From NCBI RefSeq assembly GCF_964340395.1, contig NC_135570.1, positions 9,889,322-9,925,321 on the forward strand: a stretch of DNA of 36,000 nucleotides, in the 5' to 3' direction. The DNA comes from Glandiceps talaboti (Eukaryota > Hemichordata > Enteropneusta > Spengelidae). The notes beneath the pieces are model-generated. The model had not been told where the DNA came from. It saw only the letters and a list, made by a program, of their open reading frames with translations, and ran no database searches. The position numbers and the translations under genes are program-made. Shown one piece after another: positions 17,077 through 30,209 of the stretch (the stretch's first letter is position 1; the number at the start of each line of letters is the position of its first letter).

Positions 17077-17615
17077 CTAACCAAAGATGAGCACGGCACA
17101 GACAACAAATGCTGATGCCAGTAACGTACCGAAAACAACCAGCAACAATCTATCGATCACTCGAGCTAGTTCTTTCCATTCCCCAAGTACTGCTTTTCGG
17201 TATTCGTTCTCCCATGCTCGAGTAGACAAGTCCTTAGCGTGACCTAACAAACTCTCGATGTTTTTCGCGGTAAATATACTTATATTCGTATCACGATATA
17301 GCTTTTGTCCTTTCATGGGTTTATCAACTTTGAAGCAAACGTTAGAGGAGTTAGGATGAGATTCATTCTCATTTTCGGAGATTTCCTGACATTTGGGTAC
17401 AAAATCAAACGGATTTTCTCCATTCTTCTCAAGACAAGAACGATAATAACTGCCTTTTCCCATACCCAGACATGGTTGCATGAACCCAAAGACCAGTCGA
17501 CGGGCCCAATCCGGCACTTCTTTCGGGTGAGTCTCGCGGTGGAATAGAGAGAGAACCCATACCGTCATGACACAGGTACTTGATGTGAGGGCGATCATCA
17601 AACCAAAGTGATACA
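17077..17615 (-). CDS. nAChR gene B exon 6 (TM3, loop, TM4)
   Basis: 539 bp. The acceptor is CAACTTACAG|TG and the split codon gives PYLVYHFGLM. It encodes [18 protein letters not shown], the cytoplasmic loop and TM4. Confidence 0.92.
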
Positions 17616-17910
17616 CTGTAAGTTGGAAAAAAAAATTAGTTGCAAGTTTTTGTAACAAGATGGTTACGAATTGCAATGTTATTGGTTTAAAAATGAAAAT
17701 TGATTATTTGTCTGGTATTTTCAGTTTCTTTTGAGATTAAATAGTCGTTAAATATACTCGTACATATCTTGATAACAATAATTATGTCAGTTCCTAGTTT
17801 AAAATGTTTTTTATTTGTTTGGTTTGGTCTGTCTGCATGTGGAGATACTGTATTTGTTTATATTTTTGTTGCTATTCGTGCGATTTCTTGTAAAACAAGA
17901 GTAATGGATG

Positions 17911-17997
<87 letters not shown>

Positions 17998-18217
17998 GGA
18001 AGGATGGATGGATGGATAGATGGATGGATGGATGGATGGATGGATGGATGGATGGAAGGACGGACGGACGGACGGACGGACGGACTGACTGACTGACTGA
18101 CTGACTGACTGACTGACTGACTGACTGACTGACTGACTGACTGACTGACTGACTGACTGACTGACTGACTGACTGACTGACTGATCGATCGATCGATCGA
18201 TCGATCGATCGATCGAT

Positions 18218-18293
<76 letters not shown>

Positions 18294-18301
18294 CGATTGA
18301 T

Positions 18302-18333
<32 letters not shown>

Positions 18334-20444
18334 CGATCGATCGATCGAGATAGATATTAATGCTTGAAGCAGGATTTAAAACCATACTTCATGACACCTT
18401 GCAGGAAATATTCATTGTAAGCAATTCTAGTAATTACACATGTTAATAGTCCTTACCCAGGTAAGGAAAGTTATCATAAGACGGTGGAAGGGCTTGCATA
18501 ACTAGTTGTTGGAATATTAACATTCCTAGTAAGTTGGAAATAGACAATGCCATCTTCTCCCCTGACTCCGGTGGAAGGCAGAATGCTAGCAACATCATGG
18601 TCGACAGCAAGGCACTAGGAATCATAAGGTTAAACACGTAGAATAATGGAAGTCGCTGGATGGCGATGGTGAATTCAATGTAACTAAAAGGTTCCTCAAA
18701 TCTGGCGTTGAATTCGATGCCATGTTCAACTCCAAGCCCGAGTAATGTCCATTCCCCGTTACTGACATAGGATGATGTATCGTTTGCATTAAATCCAGGA
18801 ATAGTGGTGATGTACTTGGAACTGTACGACCATGATCCAAATTTCAGACTGCATTGCTGACGATCGATAGGAAAATACAACAATTCCAACTTGCAACTGG
18901 TTCTTGTGACGTCATTTACCCTATACGTCACAGTACCGTTGAATGAGACATGCGCATAAACGTCGTCATTGTGATAGTCTCTAATACTGATGAACAAAGA
19001 AAAAATGATACTTAGTTTTCAATCGTGCTCATTATAAAATATAACAATATGTTCTCGACTTTCTAGTAGACCACTGATTCAAAGTTATGACCAAATATAG
19101 ACGAACATTGACAATTCTATACGTATTTCAAATTTCAAATGGCACAAGCTGAATTTGTAGGCTTGACAAGTGAAATTCTTACATGAAAAACTATTCTAGT
19201 AATGTTAATGTCAATGTATGCCTTCTATGACAATATTGCAATTGTCTTCTGGCATTGTTAGTTAATTTTATAGTAGGGTTTTCTTTAACATTTTTTATAC
19301 ATATGATAAATTACGTCATCAGACCGTTTACGGGTTATATCTTGATACCAGGTTTGAGTTCAGTCAATTGCAAGTGGTTGTTATATATGCTTCAGTAGAT
19401 ACAATAATGCGAGTACCTTTTAAATATGCAAGCCGCAATACGTATGAACTCAGCTTGTACCCCTTTAACAATTGGTTACAGTTTTGATTTGTTTCGGGTG
19501 TCGTTTGGTTTTTGAAACATTCGCCACTTGTTACTGGCCGTTGGTGATGACGTAATAATGGGCATGCGCATCTCATGATATGATCAAAACACTTGCCTTT
19601 ATTCAGAAATTATTTACAAAATGTAAAAAAAAAAAGGATTGAATTGTCACGTTATTTTTGCCTATTTTCACGACACCTGACAACCAGTCTTACTGACCCC
19701 CTAGCCTTGTCATGATTATTCACCTCCTCAATATACAATATGTCATATCATAAATAAAAGAAACAAAAAAGAAATTACTGAAAAGCGTTCCAGAATTTCA
19801 GTAACTGTAACATTTTTAAACTATATTTTGGTCATTTTGAAAATAATACACTAAAGATTTATTAGGAACAGTTCAATCTTTCTTACTAGCTAAGTATAAT
19901 TGACTCTTTCAAAATTGTCAAAAATATGAACAAACAATATGAAAATGAAAATGCAGCCTTACTTGTTATACAGAGTGATGTCCGGAATCCATAATTCTGA
20001 TATTGGGATGTATGTGTAGTCGATGTTACCATACTCTGTTACATTCCAAATTAGAAACTCATCATGCCATGTCTGCAAAGAAAAGGATGTGTTTCTAAGA
20101 AATTGTACCTGGGGAGGGCCCTGCTCACTTCCGTCTGTCTGTCTGTCCAATGTCTAGCTTCCGGTATACTGTTCATTTGATATAAGAGTAAAGGGGGTGG
20201 GGTGGTGGTGGTGCTACGATTGCGTTTATGAGAGAGCAACTAGGGAGGGGCTACTTATTGTATCTATCTATCATCGTATAATGTTTTCAGCACACATACT
20301 CGTGAATGATATTTTGTCATGTTTACTTACGTATTTTATGCATACATTCGTCGTTATTTGTTCTTCTTTCATTTCCTGAAATACAATAAAATGTTCTGAG
20401 TTGAGTTATCGTTGTTTTATGATATAGTATCTTGTCCCAGCTAA

Positions 20445-20481
<37 letters not shown>

Positions 20482-23400
20482 CGTTCGTTCGTTCGTTCGT
20501 TCGTTCGTTCGTTCGTTCGTTCGTTCGTTCGTTCGTTCAACAGACGTCTGGCGAGTTTTAACTAATAACCGCATTTGTTTAAAATTATAAGCCGTTGATA
20601 TACTATCATAATTCAAGAGTGAATTTCTGTAGAAGATTCAGTTATGTATTAATGTTATTAATACTCTAGTAAATACTGGGTGTCAATACTTACCGTAGGT
20701 AGCATCCGAGAATATTAATTAAAGTTGTGTTTCTTAGTGTATTCGTAGAGCTCCTCGGGAGGGGGTTTTTTGGTGAAAGGGTTTACTTACATACTTTTCT
20801 TAGCCGCAATATTTGGAAAACACTACACACTGAACCGGTAGATGTTGCTACAGTTTTAGCTCAAAACTTTCTATGATTTTCAAAATAAATAATTGTTACA
20901 ATTAAGATTTCATTTCCCTTAGAACTCAGACAATTATTTTGATCGGGTTTCAGCTATATTTGCCATCATGTATCGTATACCCCTATAATATCCATGTGAT
21001 GTACAGTTGGTATTAGAAAGAGTCTCTGTTTGAGATGTGTGTGATATGACAACAGTTTGGGTTTGGAGGTCTCGACGGAGCATCCGGCGGGGGTAGCGTT
21101 GTCTCAGTGATATCAGGGGATATGATGGGATATGACAGTGGAGAGTATAATTCAACTTACCACATCAATAATTTGTAGCAGGGAAATACTAAACCAAACT
21201 TTGGTAGGCTGTGATAAATTACTCACAGGACGAATGGTGTTGTCGTATCTATCCAGCAAGTCCTTCATCAACATGTGCTGATAGCTGTCAACTTATTCGA
21301 GAGAAAATAAGAAGGTGGGTTTCTGATTAGAAGCGTTGTTGACCGTTGCGTTGGTTACGGTACGGTTTATGTGATTCTCGAACTATGCACGTCCTAAGGC
21401 TGCACTGCTTGCAACTGTTAGAAGCGTTGTCTCACTGCCTATTATATGGTCAATATCTACTTATATTCACTTTATTCTGATTCGAAAATGATTTGAGCCC
21501 CAAAAACAATCTTCTTACCATTCTAAATTAAATTACTAACATCAAAAAGAATAGCAAAGGTTAGTAGCAAAACACATTGAGGCGTACAAAATAAAGACCG
21601 AGAATACACCTCAACGTGAGAGACAAAAAAATTACAAAGATATATATAATGATATAAGAATGACAAGTGCTTCTTATAATGGGCATAATCCCAGTTGCAC
21701 TGTACTGTCACAGTTGTGTACATCAAGTGGTGAGGAATTCCAACGAACAGGGTTACACATTTAAAGAAATTTCTGTAAAACTGTGTGCGAGCTCTCGGTA
21801 TATACAGTTACTTTTTAAACCTGCACCAGCTGCAACTGGGAGAATTTTTGCATCAAGTAACCAAAGCTGCATTCACTAAAAATTACATTGTATCGGTCAG
21901 TTAGTGGTCAATATTATCCATAGGTGGTGTAGCGACAAGTATAAATTTGGAGCAAAAGCTTGGTTTTGAGGTTTGCGACATGTTAAAACTGCATTAGTTG
22001 TAATGTCTTTCGATTGACAGCTTTAATGTCCAACCATCAGTAAAGTATGATGAGTTGAGTAGGATTGTTAGAGTAGGTATAATAATGAGTAATTATCTGC
22101 GTTTCAAAGATTAGCAGATAATTGCTGTCTGTTCGGTATGTGAATAAATTTGTCAAGTGCAGTTGCGACAGGCGCTAATGCGTGATTGGTCAATGTATGC
22201 TAACAGGTGTAACAAGTGTTACAGGTATGTAAAGGGTGTTGAAAGGCCGGTGTGTTCAATCTCGGTTGCCAACACCCACGGTCAGACATTTACATTTTTA
22301 TAATGATTATAGTAGTTCTGTTCTTTTTCAGTTAGGCCTTCAGGATTTCAACTGTTAACGTCGGCACCGTTTCATGATTTTTGTTTGTTTTTTTCTGTCT
22401 GGCCTAATTTGTTCCGATTGAAATAACTTCATTAAGAAGATTGTAGTACATCCATGTTGAACCGAATCAACTCTGTATTGCACTAATTATGAAATGTAAG
22501 GGGGGAGCTGAATAAACGCGTGTGGTACGTGGGGACAGCAACCAACGCAAACGCAATTTGCGAGTTCTTGTTTTCATTGTATGTTTGAATTCGTATGCTT
22601 TGAAGTTTAGAATAGATTAGCCTGATCGCCGAGATTGATTGACAGGTGCAATTATCCAATTAGTGTATATTTGCATATTCTGCCACGTGCACTACACGTG
22701 TCTCAGCAGACGATAAATAAACAAACAAAATGTCGTAGATGGTAGAGTGCACCGTGTGCCCATGTCTGAATCTCTTACCTAAGTTTTGCTTACAAACATT
22801 CGAGTTATGAAGAAATGTTGTTCGTGCATGGGACACGTGTGATACAGACGACTGGCATCCGGAAGGTTTGTAAGTGAGTGGAGAAAATGTTCGATAAATG
22901 ACCATGTGTGACCGACCTGATGGACGGAGCTTTAGACACATATCTTGCATGTTGTCAGGCCGGGATTTCGACTACGGTATCTTTCTGCTCTTCGAGGACG
23001 ATTGCTCCCTGCTCCCTGATTATTGAAGGTGATGTTGCTCAATAGGTATGTTGATATTCAATTATATCCAATCTAAAAATGTTTGTCCCATGTCACGCTA
23101 TTACCGTAATTTTCGCCCAAAAAAGTGTCACATTGGTTTTTATTCAATCTTTCAATTATATCCGATCTAAAAATGTTTGTCCCATGTCACGCTATTACCG
23201 TAGTTTCCCGGTGGTATGCACATTGTACTCTATGATACAACTACACAGTACTATCGGTTGTACCTGTATGTTGTCGCCTGCTTTTTTGCGCGCGCACGCT
23301 GTATATTAGACGTGTCCAAATCGTAAGCTGCATGTGCAACGATTTTCCCCTTTTTATGATTGGGCTGAGATATTTCCCCTCTATGTAGAATTTGAACTGA

Positions 23401-23591
23401 ATTTCATACATAAAAAAAATATTTTATCATCATCAATATCATTTTCACCATGCAAGAATAATAATAACAGTAATAACAGAGCTAAATTGTGAAACGTAAA
23501 CGTACTTACCCGGCACAGCATATACATTGGGAATTAACGAAAGTCTTTCCATACAAATTAGACTGAATACCACAATGCGGAAACGCCACAT
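17077..23591 (-). CDS. Nicotinic acetylcholine receptor-like subunit B (non-alpha), complete
   Basis: Six exons: 23591-23510, 21291-21161, 20375-20331, 20072-19963, 18986-18457 and 17615-17077. They join in frame into 478 codons plus stop (1437 nt), with exon lengths 2 to 5 identical to gene A. Order: signal peptide (about 1-27, [13 protein letters not shown]...); extracellular domain; Cys-loop C154 to C168 with FPID; GSWSY with W175; TM1; [11 protein letters not shown]2 ([19 protein letters not shown]); TM3; a cytoplasmic loop about 50 residues shorter than in [22 protein letters not shown]; and TM4 ending [10 protein letters not shown]. Loop C ([14 protein letters not shown]) lacks adjacent cysteines, so it is non-alpha. 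The loop-D tryptophan is replaced by Cys83 (NVCIKY). By eye the 530-bp exon product is about 60 percent identical to that of A, so A and B are the closest pair. Expected in the plasma membrane as part of a cation channel; the ligand is unknown. Confidence 0.9.
17905..18350. repeat. Mosaic tetranucleotide array in gene B intron 5
   Basis: Successive blocks of GATA, GGAT, GGAC, GACT, GATC, GATT and again GATC, about 445 bp in total. Each block motif differs from its neighbour by about one substitution. The 175-codon frame over it is an artefact. Confidence 0.95.
18457..18986 (-). CDS. nAChR gene B exon 5 (Cys-loop, TM1, TM2)
   Basis: 530 bp from TTCATCAG|T to CTGG|GTAAGG, the same length and phases as gene A exon 5. 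Confidence 0.92.
19963..20072 (-). CDS. nAChR gene B exon 4 (110 bp)
   Basis: Encodes [15 protein letters not shown] and then [10 protein letters not shown]. The acceptor is TTTGCAG and the donor is AA|GTAAGG. N-glycosylation site NVT. Confidence 0.9.
20331..20375 (-). CDS. nAChR gene B exon 3 (45 bp)
   Basis: Encodes [15 protein letters not shown] between ATTTCAG and GTAAGT. The usual VW(L/S) tryptophan is a cysteine here, the odd feature of this subunit. Confidence 0.88.
20443..20538. repeat. (GTT)n followed by (CGTT)n in gene B intron 2
   Basis: About 13 GTT units run directly into about 14 CGTT units, 45 bp or more from the 45-bp exon. Confidence 0.95.
21161..21291 (-). CDS. nAChR gene B exon 2
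   Basis: 131 bp encoding [18 protein letters not shown] and then SLLQIIDV. The AATAAG acceptor was preferred over the nearby GACAG because it restores both phase and length relative to gene A. The donor is GTG|GTAAGT. Confidence 0.85.
21880..22005 (-). repeat. Dispersed repeat family 2, inverted copy in gene B intron 1
   Basis: The reverse complement carries TTTTAACATGTCGC, AACCAAGCTTTTGCTCC, TACTTGTCGCTACACCACC and AATATTGACCACTAACTGA, all matched in 10540-10650. Confidence 0.75.
23058..23210 (+). repeat. Tandem duplication of about 55 bp in gene B intron 1 flank
   Basis: CAATTATATCC(A/G)ATCTAAAAATG, TTTGTCCCATGTCACGCTA and TTACCGTA occur twice, starting near 23059 and 23153 (94-bp spacing). 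This lies upstream of exon 2 of gene B and downstream of its exon 1, so it is intronic. Confidence 0.9.
23510..23591 (-). CDS. nAChR gene B exon 1 (signal peptide)
   Basis: 82 bp, 27 codons plus one base, ending CCGG|GTAAGT. The split codon forms Val with exon 2. Upstream, a possible UTR contains a minimal ATG-GAT-TAA frame (23633-23625) and then the end of a MITE at 23641. Confidence 0.8.
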
Positions 23592-23640
23592 GACCAGTTG
23601 CCTCTTTGCTATTTCCTTCTATGCTTAATCCATTGTAACA

Positions 23641-24004
23641 AGACCTAAACAAAATGTTTGGTTTTAGTTACCCGACCCCACCTAGTTTCTAAACTTTTTT
23701 TACGTATTTGAGAAAAATAATGAAATTGCAAAAATTGTCGCCAGAATTAGTGACTGCGGAAACTGACATCAACTTTAAAAAAAGACAATATAAAACTGTT
23801 CTTCCAATCTGTAATGGCTGTACATCAGATGAGAAGAAACCAATAACACAGAAACCATGTGAAAAACAACGGAAAATTTAACTATCTGGACTAGATACTC
23901 ACATCTGAAAAACAGATAGAGAAAAATAAAATACAAAATCTACCCACCACACCTATTCTAAAATTGAGCGTAATCGGAACCACGCAATATGTTTTGATAG
24001 GCTT
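23641..24004. mobile_element. MITE-like element, copy 1 (364 bp), 50 bp upstream of gene B start
   Basis: It matches 27511-27896 in the same orientation over its length, for example CGGAAACTGACATCAACTT, TCTTCCAATCTGTAATGGCT and CACCTATTCTAAAATTGAG. The ends are imperfect inverted repeats (AGACCTAAACAAAATGTTTG against the complement AAGCCTATCAAAACATATTG, then GTGGTTCCGATTAC). No coding frame. No clear target duplication was found. Confidence 0.75.
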
Positions 24005-24880
<876 letters not shown>

Positions 24881-24884
24881 GGGA

Positions 24885-26835
24885 AGGGCGAGGCAATCAC
24901 GTTCATCGGAGGTCATGTTGTGCTGCCACATCGCAGCCTTTCGTTGACACTGTAGTCTAATATTTAATGGACTGTTGTACTTTAACGCTTTGGGACTTTT
25001 TTTATCAAGAAAACGTTTATGCAACACTTTCCCGGGTTTCTAGAATTAGGGGTGTTTTCCAGAACTTGAGTAGAATTTCCCTTGGCCAATTCATCTACGC
25101 TATGTTTAGGAAAATATCAGAAGCCAGTGGACTTACGCTTTTAGGGATTTTGTGATGAGAATATCTTCCTTTCGAACGGAACATTTCGTTTACCATTCTT
25201 TGAGGTAACACCCCCCCCCCCCCGGCTTCCCAAAGGGATTATGTGAGAGTAGATTAGATTACGCGTACAGTTACAATGCCTAAAAACTTTGTCGATATTT
25301 GGACGAAAAGGGGATATTTGGGAAACAATATATATCACTTTCGCAAGTAGTAAAATGAAGAGTGGTAAGAAAGATAAAAAGTATAAATAAATGACCTTTG
25401 ACCCGTGTTTAGGTGACAGTATTCGTATACATATTTAATCCCGTGAATAAAACAGGCACTAGCTGTTTATAGTGATGAATACAGACCAATGAAATACTTT
25501 CATCAAAAATATATCTAACTTGCTGTCGATGATAAATTGCTGGTATTCATTCGTCATGTGTGATGAGAAGATACGTGAATCACTTGCTGAGAGTTGGAAC
25601 AATATAATGGCCCTGATCGAGTATTTAATGTATGCGTATGTTCACAACAATGATGTCACCTCTGAAGAGTTCACGTGATGGATTTTTTTTACCATGCAAT
25701 GCAAAACGATTGCATTTCGTCCATCACAAGGATAAGTTCATGTCGTGTTATTATAAGAGAAATTGTTTTGTAAGTCTGTTGCTTTTCATTGATTAAAATG
25801 AAATTAATATTCATAAATACATACATCATGGAATATCTACATTTGAAAAATATCTATAATACATGTTTTCATAATACATAGTCATATTACACTTGTTTCG
25901 TTGATGGCGCTATTCACTGAATAACTCCCGTCAAGTCTAACTCAAATCACAAACTGTACCCTGTCTGGAGTAATGTGAACATATGTCTATATAAATGCTT
26001 AAATTTTAAAAACATATTTCGACGATGACCTGCTACCTGTCCCAGCTAAACTATTGTACCGAATTCGTTAATCTACAAGGACCTATCTAAAAGATTTCAG
26101 CTATAGAAGATACTTTACAACACTTACAAGAAGGGGTAATCAAAGTTGAAATGTATACCTTAACATTTATTTTGTCGGAAACAATATTAATTAATTTAAA
26201 AACAGCAGGGGTGTATTTTGTTAAAGTGGACTTAGGTAAGGTTTAACTACTGTACATTAAAATGGTACATTGTCTTTAAATTGTAAATAAACCGATTTCG
26301 TAAAAAAAAAAAAAAGCAAATAAATAAGAGTTCGTTGTTCTCTTCATACTTACAAGAAACACTGTACAAATCTTAAAGGGGCATATGCTTGAGATGAACA
26401 TTTCTTTCTCCTATCTCCGACATCTTTGTTTCATATTTAAGAATTACATAATCACGTTATTGTTCTTAGTGAATGATCAGACTGTCTGATAATCATTAGT
26501 AGCAGTGAGAACTGTAGCATAACAGTCAGGCAAACCGGAAAAAAATAATTCGACGAGATACGTTTTGGAAACGTACCACCGACACAAAGCACGTAGAATA
26601 AATGCACATATACAAACATTTACACACTAGATTGACATTTTATGCTCTTTTCGTGGAAAAATCAATGTGAATATGGCGTAAGAGGGGTTTTATGTTAGTA
26701 ATTAAAATGTTGAAAAAGAAGTGTCTGAAGTTGGCCCATGTACCTTTAAAAACGATAATATAATAGATTTCTTAAATATATCCGAGTTGTTCAAGGACTT
26801 CCTGTTGTGAAGCGGCTATCTGTGTAAGTAGATAT
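24885..26835. other. Intergenic, no gene recognised
   Basis: Contains a 15-base poly-C run near 25209-25223 and a 13-base poly-A run near 26300-26312. No open frame with a recognisable protein pattern was seen on either strand. Confidence 0.45.
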
Positions 26836-26837
26836 CC

Positions 26838-27310
26838 ATGTACAACCTGGATCATAGTTTTGTGCAAAGTACAGTCTATACACAACACCATTATCATTGG
26901 ACCAACCTTCAATATTATAATAATGTGTTATGCTTTGAAAATATCACTCAGGGAGAGCCCGGATGTCTATTCCTGAGCAATAGTAATTGCTTGAGTGTAA
27001 CGGCAACATTGTTTCACTTAAGTAGTCAAGGTTACCAGATATAACACTTTCAAGACTACAAACAGTTGGTGTTGTCTCAGACCACAGACAAGTAACACTT
27101 CTTACGTGACCTAATAGAACAGTATTATTGATACATTACACATAGTTTCAACGACACTTCCACTGAGCAAATGGAAAAAATGAGAATGGGTTGCTAGGTT
27201 ATTTGCATAATCTCGCGAGATCTGCCGCGAGACGGGGAATACTTTATTGTAATCTTGCATAGATTGTACTTTGCACAAAACTGTGATCTTGGTTGTAACC
27301 TCGCCCTGAA
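26838..27310. repeat. Inverted-repeat pair (about 45-bp arms, 470-bp span)
   Basis: The left arm, GTACAACCTGGATCATAG and then TTTTGTGCAAAGTACAGTCT, matches the complement of 27255-27305 (GTTACAACCAAGATCACAG and then TTTTGTGCAAAGTACAATCT). It could be the ends of a small DNA element, but no target duplication was found. Confidence 0.7.
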
Positions 27311-27510
27311 CACAGGAAGTGTACACCAGAAGTCAGAAATCGTTGTCCTTTGTTGGAAAACGATTTGAGATGACATGCTGTAACATTTCTCTCTTTTTTT
27401 AAATGACAAACCGTCCGTCATTACAAAACACCTCTTATCATTCAAAAGTCGATTCATTCATCTTATGATATAACATGTAGTTGATGTAGAGTAAGAACGC
27501 CACCTAAATT

Positions 27511-27896
27511 AGGCCTTAAAAATTGTTTGGTTCTGTTTACCCAACCCCCACCTCGTTTTTCACTGCCGACCCTAAACTTTTTTTTACATATTCGAGAAAA
27601 AAATATTGAAATCGCGAAAATTGTGAAGTATCAAACTGTATGCGGAAACTGCCATCAACTTAAAGACAATATAAAACTATTCTTCCAATCTGTAATGGCT
27701 AGGCTGTACATCTTATGGGAAGAAACCAATAACAGATCTAGAGACCATATGGAAAACAACGGAAAACATAACTACCTGAACTAGACACTCGCATATTAAA
27801 AAAATATAATTTAAAAAATGAAATAAAAAATCTACCTACCCCACCTATTCTAAAATTGAGTGTAATCGGAACCACACAATTTTTTTTATTAGGCCT
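27511..27896. mobile_element. MITE-like element, copy 2 (386 bp)
   Basis: Second copy of the 23641-24004 family. Its ends begin with the palindrome AGGCCT and continue as imperfect inverted repeats (TTAAAAATTGTTTGGTTCTG on the left; the complement on the right reads AATAAAAAAAATTGTGTGG and then TTCCG). The 85-codon frame at 27527-27784 is not conserved in copy 1 and is not taken as a gene. Confidence 0.75.
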
Positions 27897-27899
27897 TTA

Positions 27900-30158
27900 C
27901 CGGTCTCACACGACCAATACAATAATTATGATGAACGATAATCCGATATCGATTGAATTTCATCACATGACTATACAATTGATCACATGACTTCGTCAAT
28001 TGATCACATCTCCATGTCAATTTATCCAACCACTTTTGCGGTTGATTACACTTTCTCATTCAATTGTCTCTATTAACTTAATATGCATATCTCAGTCTTT
28101 TTTCGAAGATTTGACACAAGGGGCGCCCTACATTAAGAAAAGTAAGGGCTAAAATCATGTTATAGCAGTACACTGATGAAGAAGTCAACAAATATGGCTA
28201 AACAACTCTGGGAGTTCCTAAAAAACACGTCATCAGAAACAATGCTAGTAGAATAGTTTGGTTGAGAATACAACGAACGTTTGCCGTGAAACATTTGGAA
28301 TGATAAGGCTATCATGGCCTAGGCCCTAGCACTTTTAGTGATGCTTCAGTGTCATCTTTTGTCTGTCTCATGGAATGTAGCGTGTTACAAATCATACAAT
28401 AATTTAATCTACCGTAAAGTTTATCCAAAGGTAACAACAGTTTGACATTCGAAAGTGGATGAAAACGTTAACTAATTGTAACAGCCATATTCAGTAATTC
28501 AGGCGTCTGATTGATAACTTGTATCGTAATTTTTTTTTCATTTAAAATTGAGTGGTCATTCGAGAAATAATTCTGTACAAACACTACTACTCGCTTAGGC
28601 TGTCCTACTTGTAAAGATACGATCGAATAATGATTTAACTATAGAGAAAATTCTCATATAGTAGCAAAAAGTTTCAAAGGCACGCTAAGATACTGATTTC
28701 TAAAGGCAAACATTAAAAAGTTAAGACATTGACGAAAAGTTCCACTTTTCACCTTTATTGGTAGGCAAGAAAAACTTCCCAAAAATGGCACTTGAGGGCG
28801 CTTTAAACTTTGATAAAAAACAACCCAATAATTTCATCGCTTCAGTTTGCTGAGTTCGGACTTTGATCTATGGTTGGGGGGGTTTTTTTGAAAGAATATT
28901 TAAGAAAAAGACTAAGATTAACAAAAGCGCGTTTTTTTCGTTTTGCAATATTTTGGTCGACAGTCAGCCATCTTGGGGGAAAGACAATAAAGGTTGTAAC
29001 TTAAAGGGCTGGCCGTGTCTGGTCTTATATCCTTTAAAACCAAAATAAATTATTCAATATATAATAATGAATATTTGCTATATTAGAAACCTAACAATTC
29101 ACAATTTGGCACTGTAATCTTGTTGGGCATGAGATGGGATGGAAGTGGGTGACCAAAATGGAAACCTTTATCTATGGAATTATATATACCTTCTAGATCT
29201 GTTCGATTCTCGTTTTTTCAACTTCAGATGTTAAGATATGATTTTTTTCCCCAATTTTAAATATTAAGGTATGATCTGATTAAATTTCTTCATAACGCCT
29301 TCTTAGATTCTTGATGAAGTCATCAAAATCTCGTCTTGGGTGTTACCTGGATACCGTTCAAGACTCTAAACACGATATTACAAAACTGTTTGCTAACAGT
29401 TTGTCTCTAATCTATTCAATATGACTGATTATGACTTAGTTCAAATAAAAAGCAAAACATTTAATTTTTTACTATCAGCTATTAGATTGTTTAAATTACT
29501 ATTTGGAAAACTAATTTTGAAAAGCGACACAAATTACCTCCTCAACACTAGGAAATTTAGTCACGTTTAAGAACTGAATGTTTGTTTCCTATCTTAGAGA
29601 AAACCAAAGAACATTGAATAAGAAACAACTTCATACATTTTGATTTAAAAAAATACTTACTTATGAGAAAAAAATTCTGGTTTCTTCTTATAGTTGGGAC
29701 ATCAGAAAAAAAATCTCGAAAAATTCGACAAAGAATATTAATGATGTATGAAATGATTGGTGGGTTTGATGTAAGAAAGACATGGTGTGAGATTAACTGT
29801 CCTTTCAGGCAGATATTTCACAAATTTCTTATTCTAATATTTTACACACACAAAAATGCAATATTCGTATTTGTTGTAGAAAAACGTATATTTGCTTATG
29901 CCCGGTATTTAAAGCCGTCTTGTACTTGTTAGTTTATCATGATTGCCTGGAAAATTTCTAGTCTAACGTTCTGGAAAAAAAATCGCCCAATCCAAAACGC
30001 TTTACAGTCAAGATCTAGATACTGTCGTTGCTGTGTGCCTCACGTGTATTTTTTATCTTTGATACAGCGATAATATAGGTACAACAACCAATTACAAATG
30101 AATACAAAATACGAGTGATTTACAAACTTTATAACGCACAAGCAGTTTAAAGTTTAGC
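27900..30158. other. Intergenic, no gene recognised
   Basis: AT-rich. A short degenerate tandem of about 21-24 bp (GATCACATGACTTCGTCAATT) is at 27958-28023. Small open frames such as 29663-29932 show no family pattern. Confidence 0.45.
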
Positions 30159-30159
30159 A

Positions 30160-30206
30160 CTGAGCTTTCGAGCTGTCTTCGTCGACGTTGCTCATCAGAA
30201 TGACAA
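30160..30206 (-). repeat. Retroelement-type CTGATGAG...GCTCGAAAGC motif
   Basis: The minus strand reads TTCTGATGAGC, 16 bases, then GCTCGAAAGCTCAGTGC. The CTGATGA and CGAAA segments are those of hammerhead-like motifs common near the ends of Penelope-like and other retroelements. A GAGC/GCTC stem is possible, but a proper stem II and stem I are weak. It may mark a decayed element. Confidence 0.35.
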
Positions 30207-30209
30207 ATT

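Noticed and set aside
29663-29932. 89-codon plus-strand frame
   Set aside because: Lys/Phe/Ile-rich as expected of AT-rich DNA, no family pattern, no splice partners seen.
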